Origin: Prolixibacteraceae bacterium
GTDB lineage: Bacteria; Bacteroidota; Bacteroidia; Bacteroidales; Prolixibacteraceae
Assembly (NCBI GenBank): GCA_021740385.1
Contig: JAIOZY010000001.1
Location: forward strand, 119,838 to 183,837
DNA: 64,000 nt
Direction of reading: 5' to 3'
Below are positions 10,080 to 19,185 of this stretch, piece by piece. The notes below the pieces were generated by a model that saw only the letters and a list, made by a program, of their open reading frames with translations, had not been told where the DNA came from and did not search any database. The position numbers and the translations under genes were made by a program. Each line of letters starts with the position of its first letter. Position 1 is the first letter of the stretch.

Positions 10080-10409
10080 GGTTTGTAAATATTGGTTAAT
10101 ATTAGATTTTGCAAATAAACAAATTATAATTGCCCCTCAAAAAATTGAGGGGCAATTTAAGTTTGAACCTACATAATTTTGCAAATTAAAGTAAACTGTG
10201 AAAAAAATTTCCTCTCCTATTAATGTTTTGTTAACCTAAAAAATGTTTATCCTGTTTAATTAAATCAGGCAGATTCATTGTTACTGATTAATGATTTCCA
10301 AAAAGGTTTAATTAAAAATTATTTTTTTTGAATTAATTGGTTTTTTAATTCGCATAAGCAGTCTCAGTATGGTTCTTTTATGTTAATTTAAATAACTTTA
10401 AGCCGAATG
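10080..10409. other. Gene-free region with long perfect hairpin
   Basis: AT-rich gap of 330 bp between the divergent-facing TonB operon start and the 3' end of the YceI gene. It holds a perfect 13-bp inverted repeat with AAAA loop at 10128-10157 (listed separately) and several TTTG-like motifs, but no ORF or RNA gene that I can support. Confidence 0.6.
10128..10157 (-). promoter_or_regulatory. Perfect 13-bp stem hairpin in TonB operon leader
   Basis: Arms AATTGCCCCTCAA and TTGAGGGGCAATT are separated by four A. No T-run follows on either strand, so a simple intrinsic terminator is unlikely. The hairpin is about 50-80 nt upstream of the TonB receptor start and could be an operator or a leader structure. 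It could also be the terminator of an unseen transcript. Confidence 0.4.
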
Positions 10410-10973
10410 TTATTCTAAAACAATTGTTACATCCATGGTGAAGTCATCATAAATGAGGTTGTCGCCAAGGTTTTGGAAAAACTTTCCCGAGCCATATTTG
10501 ACATTGTATTCGCTGCGGTCGACAGTTATTGTTGCCGTAAAAACATTGCCCTCACGGCTTGCTTCAAACTCAACAGGTTTGGTAATATCCCTGATTGTAA
10601 GTTTCCCATTTACGGTGTAGTTTCCGTTCCCCTTGTGGGTTCCACTGGTAATATTTAGTGTGGTTTCGGGGTATTGTTCTACGCCAAAAAAATCGTCCGA
10701 TTTGAGGTGGCCTACAAGTTTTTCGTTTAAAGTCCCCTCGGGAAGGTCATCGCTTGTAATGGTTCTCATATCAACTACAAATATGCCCGACTCAATTTTG
10801 CCGTCTTTCAAAATGAGCAAGCCTTCTTTGAGCTGTACTTTCCCATAATGTTTTCCTGCTACTTTTTTCCCGGTCCATTTCAGTTCCGATTTTTCGGTGT
10901 CAACACTAAGTGTTTCGGCAAAAATGCCTGATGAAATAAGCATTGCCAAAAATATTCCTGTAATTGTTTTCAT
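10410..10973 (-). CDS. YceI-family periplasmic protein
   Basis: A 187-aa protein with a signal peptide (cleavage near IFA-ET, residue 19). The remaining approximately 168 residues fit the YceI lipocalin-like fold: TEKSELKWTGKK near the start, the central FVVDMRTITSDD strand, the TGxHKGNGNYTVNGKLTI segment, and KPVEFEA. YceI proteins bind long-chain isoprenoids such as polyprenyl lipids in the periplasm, and length here is typical. It is a single gene on its strand, with no operon partner visible. Confidence 0.9.
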   Translation of the reverse strand: MKTITGIFLAMLISSGIFAETLSVDTEKSELKWTGKKVAGKHYGKVQLKEGLLILKDGKIESGIFVVDMRTITSDDLPEGTLNEKLVGHLKSDDFFGVEQYPETTLNITSGTHKGNGNYTVNGKLTIRDITKPVEFEASREGNVFTATITVDRSEYNVKYGSGKFFQNLGDNLIYDDFTMDVTIVLE

Positions 10974-11379
10974 TTTTCATTTTTTAAAGTTTGTATAAGA
11001 ACAGCAATGCAATTAAAAGGTTTATTATTTTGTGTTAACGGAATGTTAAACAGTTTTCTACAGGTATATGAAGTTTGCGCTTTAACAGCAACAAGCCATA
11101 AAAAAGTTACGTTTTATAGTTCTTCTCGAGTTTCTGACCTGTAAAAAACGAATAACTCATTAAAGCATCATGAAGTTTTTTATTAAATGCAGAATGTTTA
11201 TTTTAACCCCAAAATTAACATCTTTTACTTTGAAAAAATTAAAACTGCAAAATATGGGTTTTTATCGGAATATGATTTGAATCATTATTGATTTATGAAG
11301 CTTAAGGTATATATTTTATAGATTTGGAAACACTTACAGGGATAAATAAAAACACTTACTAATTAATCAATTACTTACA
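10974..11379. other. Gene-free region between yceI and GH3 genes
   Basis: About 400 bp of AT-rich DNA between divergent genes. It must contain the promoters of both. A possible -7 element TAGATTTG lies near 11316-11323 upstream of the glycosidase, but I do not see a matching -33 element. No ORF, RNA or repeat is supported. Confidence 0.45.
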
Positions 11380-14082
11380 ATGAGAAAATCTTTACTTTTG
11401 CTGATTTCCTGCTTATTGCCTTTTCTATTTTATGGGCAGGATAAGAATGACGATAAAACGTATCTCGACACTTCACTCAATTTTGAAACCAGGGCTGAGA
11501 AACTGGTTGACTTGATGACGCTTGAAGAAAAAATTTCACAACTTGGCAACAATTCTGCCGGAATTCCCCGGTTGGGAATAAAGCCATACGAGTGGTGGAA
11601 CGAGTGCCTGCATGGGGTGGCCCGTGCCGGTATTGCAACCGTATTTCCACAGGCTATAGGCATGGCTGCTACCTTCGATCTCGACATGATGTCGGAAGTA
11701 GCTAACGTGATAAGCGATGAAGCCCGTGCCAAGCACCACGAGGCTTTTCGAAACAATGACTTTAGCCGGTATAAAGGATTGACTTTCTGGTCGCCAAACA
11801 TCAATATTTTCAGGGATCCGCGCTGGGGCAGAGGACACGAAACTTATGGAGAAGACCCATACCTGACAGGGCAAATGGGCATTCGTTTTGTTAAAGGCCT
11901 GCAGGGCGACCACCCCAAATACCTCAAGCTTGTGGCTACGGCAAAACACTACGCCGTGCATAACGGGCCCGAACCCGAACGTCATTCATTTAACGCTGTG
12001 CCCAATGCGCGCGACCTGTGGGAAACGTACCTGCCGGCCTTTTACGACCTGATGGTAGAAGGGAAGGCGTATTCGTTAATGGGGGCATACAACCGCGTTG
12101 ATGGCGAGTCGGCTTCGGCAAGCTGGATGCTGCTTGAAGATATACTACGTGACAAATGGGGATTTGAAGGTTACGTCGTTTCCGATTGTGGTTCCATTCG
12201 TGATATTTATGCTTTCCATAAAATTGTCAATTCTCCCGAAGAAGCTGCAGCAATTGGTGTACGCAGAGGCTGCGACTTAAATTGCGGCGCTGTATACCAG
12301 CAGCATCTTTTTGAAGCAGTTCAACAGGGACTGATCGATGAAGGGGAAATTGATCTTGCTGTGTACCGCCTTATGCTTGCCCGAATGAAACTGGGGATGT
12401 TCGATCCGCCCGAAATGGTGCCTTTTGCTCAAATACCCTACGAGGTTAATGATTGCGAAAAACACGATGCCCTGGCACTTGAAATGGCACAAAAAACAAT
12501 GACTTTGTTAAAAAACGATGGTACATTGCCTTTGAAAAAGAACAAAATCAGAAAAATTGCCGTAATCGGGCCCAATGCGAACAGCGTGGTTGCCCTGCGC
12601 GCAAATTATCACGGCGAGGCTTCAAACCCGGTAACCATACTCGATGGCATTAAAAATACTGTGGCGAAAAGAACAAAAGTGTACTACAACGAAGGGTGTC
12701 CCATTGTTGAACATGAAAAAGATCAAAACCGCCACGATGTGATTGAATCAAAATATTTATCGACGACCGATGAAAACGGAAAAACGGTAAACGGCTTAAA
12801 AGGTGAATATTTTAACGGAATTAATTTTGAAGGACCTCCCGTTGTGACAAAAGTGGATGACCAAATCCGTATGTTCTGGATGGAAGGTTCCCCAACTTCT
12901 ACGCAAGTGGCACAGGGAATGTTAACAGATGAACAACAGGTAAACAGTGATTATTTTTCCATTCGTTGGACAGGAAAGCTTAAAGCTCCTGAAACAGGTA
13001 CCTGGGAAATTGGTTTTGTTTCAGACGATGGTGTTCGTTTATACCTTGATGGTGAGTTAATTGCAGAGGATTGGACTGTTCATGATATGATGCCTACCAT
13101 ATCGAAGGTGGACTTTGAAGCGGGTAGGGAATATGATATAAAACTTGAGTATTACGAGGAAATGGGCGATGCCGGAATATGGCTGGTTTGGAAAAAAGTT
13201 GAAGAACAGAAAAAAGTTGAAAAAGGTCCCTTTGAGCCTTCGGAAGAAATGCTGAAAGAAGTGGCTAAAGCCGATGTCGCTGTATTTGTTGGAGGACTCG
13301 ATGCCAACTGGGAAGGCGAAGAGATGCGGGGCCTCAAAGGTATTGAAGGCTTTAACGGTGGCGACCGTACAAAAATTGAACTTCCCGAATCGCAGTTGAA
13401 AACAATCAGGGACATGCAGGCTACGGGCACACCGGTCGTGTTTGTTTTAATGGCAGGTAGTGCCATCTCTTTCGACGGGCTTGAAGAAAACCTGCCGGCC
13501 ATACTCATGGCCTGGTACCCCGGACAGCGTGGTGGCGATGCCGTTGCCGATGTGCTGTTTGGAGAATACAATCCCGCGGGTAGATTGCCGGTTACCTTTT
13601 ATACTTCAACTGATGAGCTGGCCGATTTTACCGATTACAACATGCAGGCCGGAAAAGGTTTTACCTACCGTTATTACAAAGGTGAACCCTTGTATCCTTT
13701 TGGACACGGTTTAAGTTTTACCAATTTTGAATACTCGGCCATAAAGGTTGATAAAACCACCATTTGCAACGATGATGAGTTTACCATTACCGTAAACGTG
13801 AAAAATGTTGGCGATATGGATGGCGAAGAAGTCGTTCAATTGTATGTGAAAGATGTGAATTCGGAAATGGTTATGCCCAATAAACAGTTAAAGGGCTTTG
13901 AACGGGTTGCCCTTAAAAAAGGTGAAGAAAAAACCATTAGCTTTACACTGAAAGCAGCCGATGACCTTAAATATTACAGTGCACGTTACAAGCGTTACCT
14001 GGTTGAACCCGGTGATTTTGAAATCCAGGTTGGTGCATCAAGTGGGGATATTCGCCTGAAAACAATTGTATCCGTGGAATAA
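11380..14082 (+). CDS. Family 3 glycoside hydrolase with PA14 insert (beta-glucosidase/xylosidase type)
   Basis: A 900-aa exported enzyme (signal peptide 1-20, cleaved near FYGQD). The N-terminal GH3 barrel contains the catalytic nucleophile in VVSDCGS (Asp near residue 269) and the substrate-site phrase KHYAVHNGPEPERH. A PA14 domain is inserted at about 470-610 (KGEYFNG ... FVSDDGVRLYLDG), as in GH3 enzymes that restrict or extend the active site. The second alpha/beta domain and a C-terminal fibronectin-III-like domain (about 800-895, ending in DFEIQVGASSGDI) complete the family. Sequence around PQAIGMAATFD and the SDCG nucleophile resembles the xylosidase-type branch, but substrate specificity cannot be fixed. 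No polysaccharide-utilisation genes adjoin it. Confidence 0.92.
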   Translation: MRKSLLLLISCLLPFLFYGQDKNDDKTYLDTSLNFETRAEKLVDLMTLEEKISQLGNNSAGIPRLGIKPYEWWNECLHGVARAGIATVFPQAIGMAATFDLDMMSEVANVISDEARAKHHEAFRNNDFSRYKGLTFWSPNINIFRDPRWGRGHETYGEDPYLTGQMGIRFVKGLQGDHPKYLKLVATAKHYAVHNGPEPERHSFNAVPNARDLWETYLPAFYDLMVEGKAYSLMGAYNRVDGESASASWMLLEDILRDKWGFEGYVVSDCGSIRDIYAFHKIVNSPEEAAAIGVRRGCDLNCGAVYQQHLFEAVQQGLIDEGEIDLAVYRLMLARMKLGMFDPPEMVPFAQIPYEVNDCEKHDALALEMAQKTMTLLKNDGTLPLKKNKIRKIAVIGPNANSVVALRANYHGEASNPVTILDGIKNTVAKRTKVYYNEGCPIVEHEKDQNRHDVIESKYLSTTDENGKTVNGLKGEYFNGINFEGPPVVTKVDDQIRMFWMEGSPTSTQVAQGMLTDEQQVNSDYFSIRWTGKLKAPETGTWEIGFVSDDGVRLYLDGELIAEDWTVHDMMPTISKVDFEAGREYDIKLEYYEEMGDAGIWLVWKKVEEQKKVEKGPFEPSEEMLKEVAKADVAVFVGGLDANWEGEEMRGLKGIEGFNGGDRTKIELPESQLKTIRDMQATGTPVVFVLMAGSAISFDGLEENLPAILMAWYPGQRGGDAVADVLFGEYNPAGRLPVTFYTSTDELADFTDYNMQAGKGFTYRYYKGEPLYPFGHGLSFTNFEYSAIKVDKTTICNDDEFTITVNVKNVGDMDGEEVVQLYVKDVNSEMVMPNKQLKGFERVALKKGEEKTISFTLKAADDLKYYSARYKRYLVEPGDFEIQVGASSGDIRLKTIVSVE

Positions 14083-14108
14083 ATACCAAATTTTTGTTTT
14101 GCAGGATT

Positions 14109-14261
14109 GAGGCTGTCTCAAAAGTATAAATTGACCACTAAAACAGGCAGAAAAGAATTATGTGAAAATCGCAAAGGTTTATTTTAGATAAATATACGCT
14201 TTGCGAAATTGAAAAAAAGCTTTGCGTTGTTTGTGTGGAACAGTTCTTTTGAGACAGCCTC
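14109..14261. mobile_element. 153-bp MITE with perfect 16-bp terminal inverted repeats
   Basis: The left end GAGGCTGTCTCAAAAG (14109-14124) and the right end CTTTTGAGACAGCCTC (14246-14261) are exact inverse complements. The interior of about 120 bp is AT-rich, has no ORF, and contains CGCAAAG / CTTTGCG pieces that can pair. No target-site duplication is obvious. The ends resemble the AGACTGTCTAAAAA stretch upstream of the IS1182-type transposase at the right edge of the window, so mobilisation by a relative of that transposase is a reasonable inference. Confidence 0.8.
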
Positions 14262-14304
14262 TTTTTTCTAAGATGGGATTTAAATGATTCGATAATTGAC
14301 AAAA

Positions 14305-14333
14305 AAAAGTATACCCATTACGGGCATACTTTA
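14305..14333 (-). terminator. Intrinsic terminator of the 28-aa ORF
   Basis: Read on the minus strand: AAGTATGCCC, loop GTAAT, GGGTATACTT, then a run of T. The ten-bp stem has one G-T wobble and is followed directly by the U-tract. It lies about 45 nt after the stop codon of the small membrane protein ORF and faces in its direction. Confidence 0.75.
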
Positions 14334-14375
14334 TGAAAGTATCTCTTTAAAAACGTATGATTCAGTTTCGAAAAA

Positions 14376-14462
14376 TTAAGCTTTGTTACTTGCTGATTCG
14401 GTTATGAAAGCAACTCCTACTGCGATGATAAATATTCCGAATGCGATTCCTAAGTACAACAT
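14376..14462 (-). CDS. Putative 28-aa single-span membrane protein
   Basis: ATG to TAA gives a 28-residue peptide: a start MLYLGI, a continuous hydrophobic stretch of about 20 residues rich in Ile, Val, Ala, Phe and Gly, then a polar end TESASNKA. That is the layout of a single transmembrane helix with a short soluble tail. A strong intrinsic terminator lies 45 nt downstream on the same strand, which supports transcription as an independent unit. A TATTTTTG -7-like element sits about 40 nt upstream. No Shine-Dalgarno sequence is visible, which is normal for this phylum. I do not recognise a family. It could also be a chance ORF, but position, composition and terminator argue for a gene. Confidence 0.55.
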   Translation of the reverse strand: MLYLGIAFGIFIIAVGVAFITESASNKA

Positions 14463-15052
14463 AACTTTAAATTTTTAATTGATTTCACTTCAAAAATAAG
14501 TCAAACAATTGGAATAAAAAGGGCTGAAAGTGCCGGTTTTTATGAACGTGCAATATGTTTTGACGAATGGTTGTTTTGTTGGGATTAAAGTGATTCCTGG
14601 AATTTGAAGCAAGCCAAAAATGAAGGCCTGTCTGGCAAGACAAAAAGCTTGTTAAAGCTTAAGTCTCCTAATTATGAGAGATATTTTGAAACAGTAGTGT
14701 CCGGTAAAAATTACAGCAATTGAGCCCCCGTCAATAAGGGCTTTACTGAATCGCATCTTTGAAAAGAGGCTTTAGCCCAACGTGACAATCAGGATGTTAG
14801 CTCATTCATCTTTGTCGCTATCGGAGATAGGGATTATTTGTGAATAATCCGGTTAAAGAAGTTCTGTTCCACTTTTCCACATCAGTGCCTGGCTTAATTC
14901 TGACTTTTCAAACTGATTGCATACAACAAAATTAGGCGTTAGTGCGGTGAAAATAACTCACACAAACAGCTATATGCGTGTAATAAAAATGTTTAAAGGT
15001 TGTATTTTCGAAAAAAACAAAAAGCGTTACAAGTCAGGATAAGTTGTTATAA
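14463..15052. other. Gene-free region, possible decayed insertion sequence
   Basis: About 590 bp without a credible ORF. A TGTCCGGTAAAAATT stretch near 14698-14712 looks like an insertion-sequence end, and the following 250 bp has many stop codons and a mosaic composition. I cannot identify a transposase remnant. The right part leads to the tRNA-Cys terminator. Confidence 0.35.
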
Positions 15053-15080
15053 TAAAAAAAGTCGGACACGAATGTCCGAC
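15053..15080 (-). terminator. Intrinsic terminator of tRNA-Cys
   Basis: On the minus strand GTCGGACA, loop TTCG, TGTCCGAC, then TTTTTTTATT: a perfect eight-bp stem with a UUCG tetraloop and U-run, 10 nt after the 3' end of the tRNA. Confidence 0.9.
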
Positions 15081-15090
15081 CTACAGTTGA

Positions 15091-15160
15091 GGTACCTGGC
15101 GGAATCGAACCGCCGTAACCGGTTTTGCAGACCGGCGCCTAGCCACTCGGCCAAGGTACC
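15091..15160 (-). tRNA. tRNA-Cys (anticodon GCA)
   Basis: On the minus strand the sequence begins GGTACCTTGGCC and ends GGTACC, forming a seven-bp acceptor stem. The anticodon arm is CCGGT-CTGCAAA-ACCGG, with GCA in the loop centre; the T-arm holds GGTTCGATTCC. CCA is not encoded. Cys follows from the GCA anticodon. A UUCG-capped terminator follows. Confidence 0.95.
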
Positions 15161-15344
15161 ATTTCTTAGCGCGTGCAAAGATATTAAAAAATTATAAATT
15201 CCAAATTCCACCCCGAAGCTTCGGGACCAAAAACCAAAATAAAATTAGAAGTATGTGTCAGATATTGGGAATCAGTAAAATCAAAACGAGGAATATTTCA
15301 AACGTGATTGCTGTTTGTTTTCAGCCATCAGCTCTTCGCCTATT

Positions 15345-15695
15345 TCACCGGCTCATGGTAACACTTACCCGTTTTATTTGTCCACCCATGGGCGGGTTCA
15401 TTTTCGAGACCTTTATGGTTGCTTTTTCGATACAATCGAATTCGGTGTACAAACGGTCTAGAATGCGGCTGCAAATGTTTTCGAGCAGGTACGACTTAAC
15501 TTCCATCTCTTCTTTAATCAGGTTGTAAACTTTTTGGTAGTCAAGAGCATCGTTGAGGTGGTCGGTTTTTCCGGCTTTTGTGCAATTTGTCTCAATTGAT
15601 GCATTCAGCAAAAACTTGTTTCCAACAACCTGCTCTTGTTCAAAATGCCCGTGGTAGGCATAAAATTCCATTCCTTCAATTTCAATTAATCCCAT
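15345..15695 (-). CDS. folB: Dihydroneopterin aldolase
   Basis: A 116-aa protein of standard FolB length. The N-terminal [16 protein letters not shown] matches the FolB family start, including the YHG substrate-site motif, and the C-terminal half has the conserved [17 protein letters not shown] segment. It converts dihydroneopterin to hydroxymethyl-dihydropterin plus glycolaldehyde in folate synthesis, in the cytoplasm. It is transcribed divergently from glnS and has no folate neighbours in the window. Confidence 0.93.
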   Translation of the reverse strand: MGLIEIEGMEFYAYHGHFEQEQVVGNKFLLNASIETNCTKAGKTDHLNDALDYQKVYNLIKEEMEVKSYLLENICSRILDRLYTEFDCIEKATIKVSKMNPPMGGQIKRVSVTMSR

Positions 15696-15802
15696 GCTTT
15701 TTTCATTTGTGGTGCGAAATTAGTAAAATTTAATCCCGGTAAAGTGTTATCTGACCAAAATGTAAATTGTCGCGGCCCTTTTTCATTTTTTTTAATGTGT
15801 TG

Positions 15803-15832
15803 CTTGATGTACGGGTACTTCAATTATCTTTG
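15803..15832 (+). promoter_or_regulatory. glnS promoter of Bacteroidota type
   Basis: CTTG at 15803-15806, an 18-bp spacer, and TATCTTTG at 15825-15832 match the TTTG / TAnnTTTG consensus of the primary sigma factor in this phylum. Transcription would start near 15839, leaving a leader of about 20 nt before the ATG at 15858. Confidence 0.7.
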
Positions 15833-15857
15833 CTTTTTTAAAAAAAGGAAAAATATT

Positions 15858-17558
15858 ATGGCTGAAAATTCTGAAAATAAGGCTGGCGCTCCCAAAGTCA
15901 GGAATTTTATTCACGAAATTGTTGAAAACGACCTTCTCGAGAAGAAAAATGACGGAAGGGTGCATACCCGTTTTCCGCCCGAACCCAATGGCTACCTTCA
16001 TATTGGACATGCCAAAGCAATATGCCTCGATTTTGGAACGGCCGAAAAATTTGGGGGGAAATGCAACCTGCGTTTCGACGATACCAACCCTTCAAAAGAG
16101 GATCAGGAATATGTCGATTCCATTCAGGAAGATATTAAATGGTTGGGTTTTGATTGGGAAGACCGCCTTTTTTACGCTTCCGATTTTTTCGATAAGCTGT
16201 ATGCGTTTGCAGTAAAACTGATTAATGAGGGAAAAGCTTATGTTGACCAACAGCCTGCCGATGTTATCAGCCAACAACGGGGAACACCAACAAGGCCGGG
16301 TATTGAAAGCCCGTACCGGAACAGACCTGTTGAGGAAAGCCTCGACCTGTTTGCAAAAATGAAAGCAGGTGAATTTCCAAACGGGGCAATGGTTTTGCGT
16401 GCCAAAATTGATATGGCATCGCCTAACATGCACATGCGCGACCCGCTTATGTACCGAATTATTCATGCCGAACACCACCGTACGGGTAACAAGTGGTGCA
16501 TTTATCCCATGTACGATTTTGCCCATGGTCAGTGCGACTTTTTCGAAGGGATTACCCATTCATTGTGTACCCTTGAATTTGAAATACACCGGCCGCTGTA
16601 TAATTGGTTTATCGACCAGTTGGCCGATAGTGATTACCGTCCCCGCCAAATTGAGTTTTCGCGCCTCAACCTTACTTATACCATGATGAGCAAGCGCAAA
16701 TTGCTCCAGCTTGTAGAAGAGGGTTTAGTAAATGGTTGGGACGATCCGCGTATGCCAACCCTTTCGGGCTTGCGCCGCAGGGGGTTCACACCGGCTTCGA
16801 TACGCAACCTTGTAGAAAAAGTGGGCATTACAAAAACTGAAGGCACTGTTGATATGGCCGTTCTGGAACACGCTGTTCGCGAAGACCTGAATAAAACAGC
16901 TCAACGTGTTATGGGTGTTTTAAATCCGCTTAAGGTTGTTATAACTAATTATCCCGAAGGTGAAGTTGAAATGATGGAGGCAGTGAATAATCCCGAGGAT
17001 GAAAGCATGGGGAAACGTGAAGTGCCTTTTACAAAAGAAATATTCATCGAACGCGACGACTTTATGGAAGACCCGCCGCGTAAGTTTTTCAGACTGGCAC
17101 CCGGCAGGGAAGTAAGGTTGCGCTATGCCTATTTTGTAACCTGTACCGATGTTGTGAAGGATGAAAACGGAGAAATTACCGAGCTGCATTGTACCTACGA
17201 TCCTGCATCGCGAGGAGGTAATTCTCCCGACGGGCGCAAGGTTAAAGCAACACTGCACTGGGTTTCGGCAACGGAGAACACGAAGGCTGAAGTACGGCTT
17301 TACGACCGCCTGTTTAATGTTGAAGACCCCTCGGGCGATAAAGACAAAGATTTTAGGGAACATCTGAATCCCGATTCATTACAGGTCAGGCCGGTTTGTT
17401 ACATCGAGCCGTTTGTTGATGGTGCGCAACCCCTCGATCAGTTTCAGTTTGAGCGCCTCGGTTATTTTATTGTCGATAAGGACTCGACAAAGGGGAAAAT
17501 GGTGTTTAACCGCACGGTAACGTTACGCGATAACTGGGCAAAATTTTCGAAAAAGTAA
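15858..17558 (+). CDS. glnS: Glutaminyl-tRNA synthetase
   Basis: A 566-aa class I synthetase that charges tRNA-Gln with glutamine. The start at 15858 ([10 protein letters not shown]) is chosen because a matching promoter lies only 26 bp upstream and AGGA precedes the ATG; a longer open frame upstream lacks support. HIGH is at residues 48-51 within [12 protein letters not shown], and the second signature MSKR is at about 277-280. The C-terminal half is the anticodon-binding beta-barrel region typical of bacterial GlnRS. Length matches the family. It indicates direct glutaminylation rather than sole reliance on the amidotransferase route. Confidence 0.97.
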   Translation: MAENSENKAGAPKVRNFIHEIVENDLLEKKNDGRVHTRFPPEPNGYLHIGHAKAICLDFGTAEKFGGKCNLRFDDTNPSKEDQEYVDSIQEDIKWLGFDWEDRLFYASDFFDKLYAFAVKLINEGKAYVDQQPADVISQQRGTPTRPGIESPYRNRPVEESLDLFAKMKAGEFPNGAMVLRAKIDMASPNMHMRDPLMYRIIHAEHHRTGNKWCIYPMYDFAHGQCDFFEGITHSLCTLEFEIHRPLYNWFIDQLADSDYRPRQIEFSRLNLTYTMMSKRKLLQLVEEGLVNGWDDPRMPTLSGLRRRGFTPASIRNLVEKVGITKTEGTVDMAVLEHAVREDLNKTAQRVMGVLNPLKVVITNYPEGEVEMMEAVNNPEDESMGKREVPFTKEIFIERDDFMEDPPRKFFRLAPGREVRLRYAYFVTCTDVVKDENGEITELHCTYDPASRGGNSPDGRKVKATLHWVSATENTKAEVRLYDRLFNVEDPSGDKDKDFREHLNPDSLQVRPVCYIEPFVDGAQPLDQFQFERLGYFIVDKDSTKGKMVFNRTVTLRDNWAKFSKK

Positions 17559-17812
17559 GAAAGGGACTCCCTGTCTGGTTTTATAGTGAAAACCATTTTT
17601 AAGGATGGTAATTTTACAGTAATGCATAATAATTATTTAGCGTAATTGTAAATCAGTCTTTCTTGTCCGACCATTTATGCATGTCAAACGGCCAATAATT
17701 TATTGCAAAATTGCTGCATCATTATAACTATTTGAGCTGTTTGTTAAATAGTTGATCAATTACTTCATAAAGAAACTCACAAGAGCTATATTTAAAACTT
17801 AAATCAAAACTT

Positions 17813-19135
17813 ATGAAAATGAGAATAGCACTTAAGTGTTTCCTGATTTGTTCATTATTACTTATGATGTTTGGCTGTGATCTTTTCCAGTTGCCTCCCA
17901 CATGCCAAATTACCAGCCCACAGGAAGGGGATGAATTTGAGCAAAATACAACGGTAACGATATCAGTTGATGCTTTTAATCTGTTTTCCGGAATGTTAGA
18001 AGTGAAATATTTTATTGATGATGTTGAAATTGGTTCGACAAGTAATTCCCCGTTTAATTTTGACTGGAGTACAAACAACGTTGAATCGGGGCAGCACACG
18101 ATAAAAGCTAAAGCCATTGACAACAATGGATTAGAAACCGAAGATGAGATTTTGGTTACAATTATTGCAATTGTTGATATTCCACAAGTAATAACGCTTA
18201 ATGTTACCGAAATAACGAATAGCTCTGCGGTGTTAAACGGCAACATAACCTCCGATGGTGGTACGACCATAACCGAATGTGGTTTTTACTGGAGCAAAAC
18301 TAACCAGATACCCGATGCAGGTGATAACGTGGAAGCCGTTAGCAGTACTACGGGTAATTACAGCACAACGGTTTCAGGTTTAGAAGCAGGTACTGACTAT
18401 TATTACAGGGCTTTTGCTGCCAATAGTGAAGGGACAACGTTAGGGGACCCGGTTAGTTTCCAAACCAGTGATGATTCAGGTTCCGGAGAAATTGCCTATG
18501 GTTCCTTTTCCGACTCCCGCGATGGTCATACCTATAAAACCGTAACCATTGGTGCCCAAACCTGGATGGCTGAAAACCTTGCATACCTGCCAGCCGTAAG
18601 CCCGTCTAATGAAGGATCTACCACTGAACCCAATTACTATGTGTACGATTACGAAGGAAGCAGCGTAAGTGCTGCTAAAGCCACCGACAATTACAACATT
18701 TATGGTGTATTGTACGACTGGCAGGCAGCAATGGAGGTATGCCCTGCCGGATGGCATTTGCCTGAAGATGATGAATGGACACAATTGGAGGTTTATTTAG
18801 CAGAAAATGGTTTTGGCTATGAAGGTAGCGGAGATGATATAGGGAAAGCATTGGCAGCTAAAACACACTGGGCTAATCCTGGTGATTGTATTCCCGGTGA
18901 TATTGGCAGAGATTTGTCAGATAATAACAGCAGTGGTTTTAGTGCCCTTCCTGCAGGCTACCGCGATGATCTTGGATACTTCACCGGCATTGGCCATAAC
19001 GAACATTGGTGGAGTGCTACAGATTCTGGAAGTTATTGGGCGATTATCAGGGAAGTGGGATATAGGAGTTCAGGTGTGAGCAGTTACAGTGATGACCGTG
19101 ATAACGGATTCTCTATCCGATGTGTGAAGGATTAA
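17813..19135 (+). CDS. FISUMP-domain surface lipoprotein
   Basis: A 440-aa lipoprotein: signal sequence with lipobox MFGC (Cys22). Residues about 30-125 form an Ig-like domain (TCQITSPQEGDEFEQ ... HTIKAKAIDNNGLE). About 130-215 is a fibronectin-III-like repeat (VTEITNSSAVLNGNITSDG), and about 225-440 is the Fibrobacter succinogenes major paralogous (FISUMP) domain, starting DGHTYKTVTIGAQTWMAENL and ending SIRCVKD. FISUMP proteins are surface lipoproteins of Bacteroidota and Fibrobacteres with no established biochemical activity. It is a lone gene after glnS, separated by about 250 bp. Confidence 0.9.
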   Translation: MKMRIALKCFLICSLLLMMFGCDLFQLPPTCQITSPQEGDEFEQNTTVTISVDAFNLFSGMLEVKYFIDDVEIGSTSNSPFNFDWSTNNVESGQHTIKAKAIDNNGLETEDEILVTIIAIVDIPQVITLNVTEITNSSAVLNGNITSDGGTTITECGFYWSKTNQIPDAGDNVEAVSSTTGNYSTTVSGLEAGTDYYYRAFAANSEGTTLGDPVSFQTSDDSGSGEIAYGSFSDSRDGHTYKTVTIGAQTWMAENLAYLPAVSPSNEGSTTEPNYYVYDYEGSSVSAAKATDNYNIYGVLYDWQAAMEVCPAGWHLPEDDEWTQLEVYLAENGFGYEGSGDDIGKALAAKTHWANPGDCIPGDIGRDLSDNNSSGFSALPAGYRDDLGYFTGIGHNEHWWSATDSGSYWAIIREVGYRSSGVSSYSDDRDNGFSIRCVKD

Positions 19136-19185
19136 TATGTTTGATTCTTTTTAGGTGCCGTGAGAGAGTTAAAAATTTGAAAGAA

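Noticed and set aside
10128..10157. Hairpin as ordinary intrinsic terminator
   Set aside because: No T-run follows the stem on either strand.
11380..14082. GH3 gene as part of a polysaccharide utilisation locus
   Set aside because: No SusC/SusD pair or further carbohydrate enzymes are adjacent; the receptor operon at 7-10 kb has DUF4249 rather than SusD and is separated by yceI.
14698..14950. Intact insertion sequence
   Set aside because: Only one end-like motif is seen; there is no transposase frame or second end.
15000..15197. Plus-strand ORF through the tRNA-Cys and its terminator
   Set aside because: It reads through a tRNA and terminator on the opposite strand and has no protein features.
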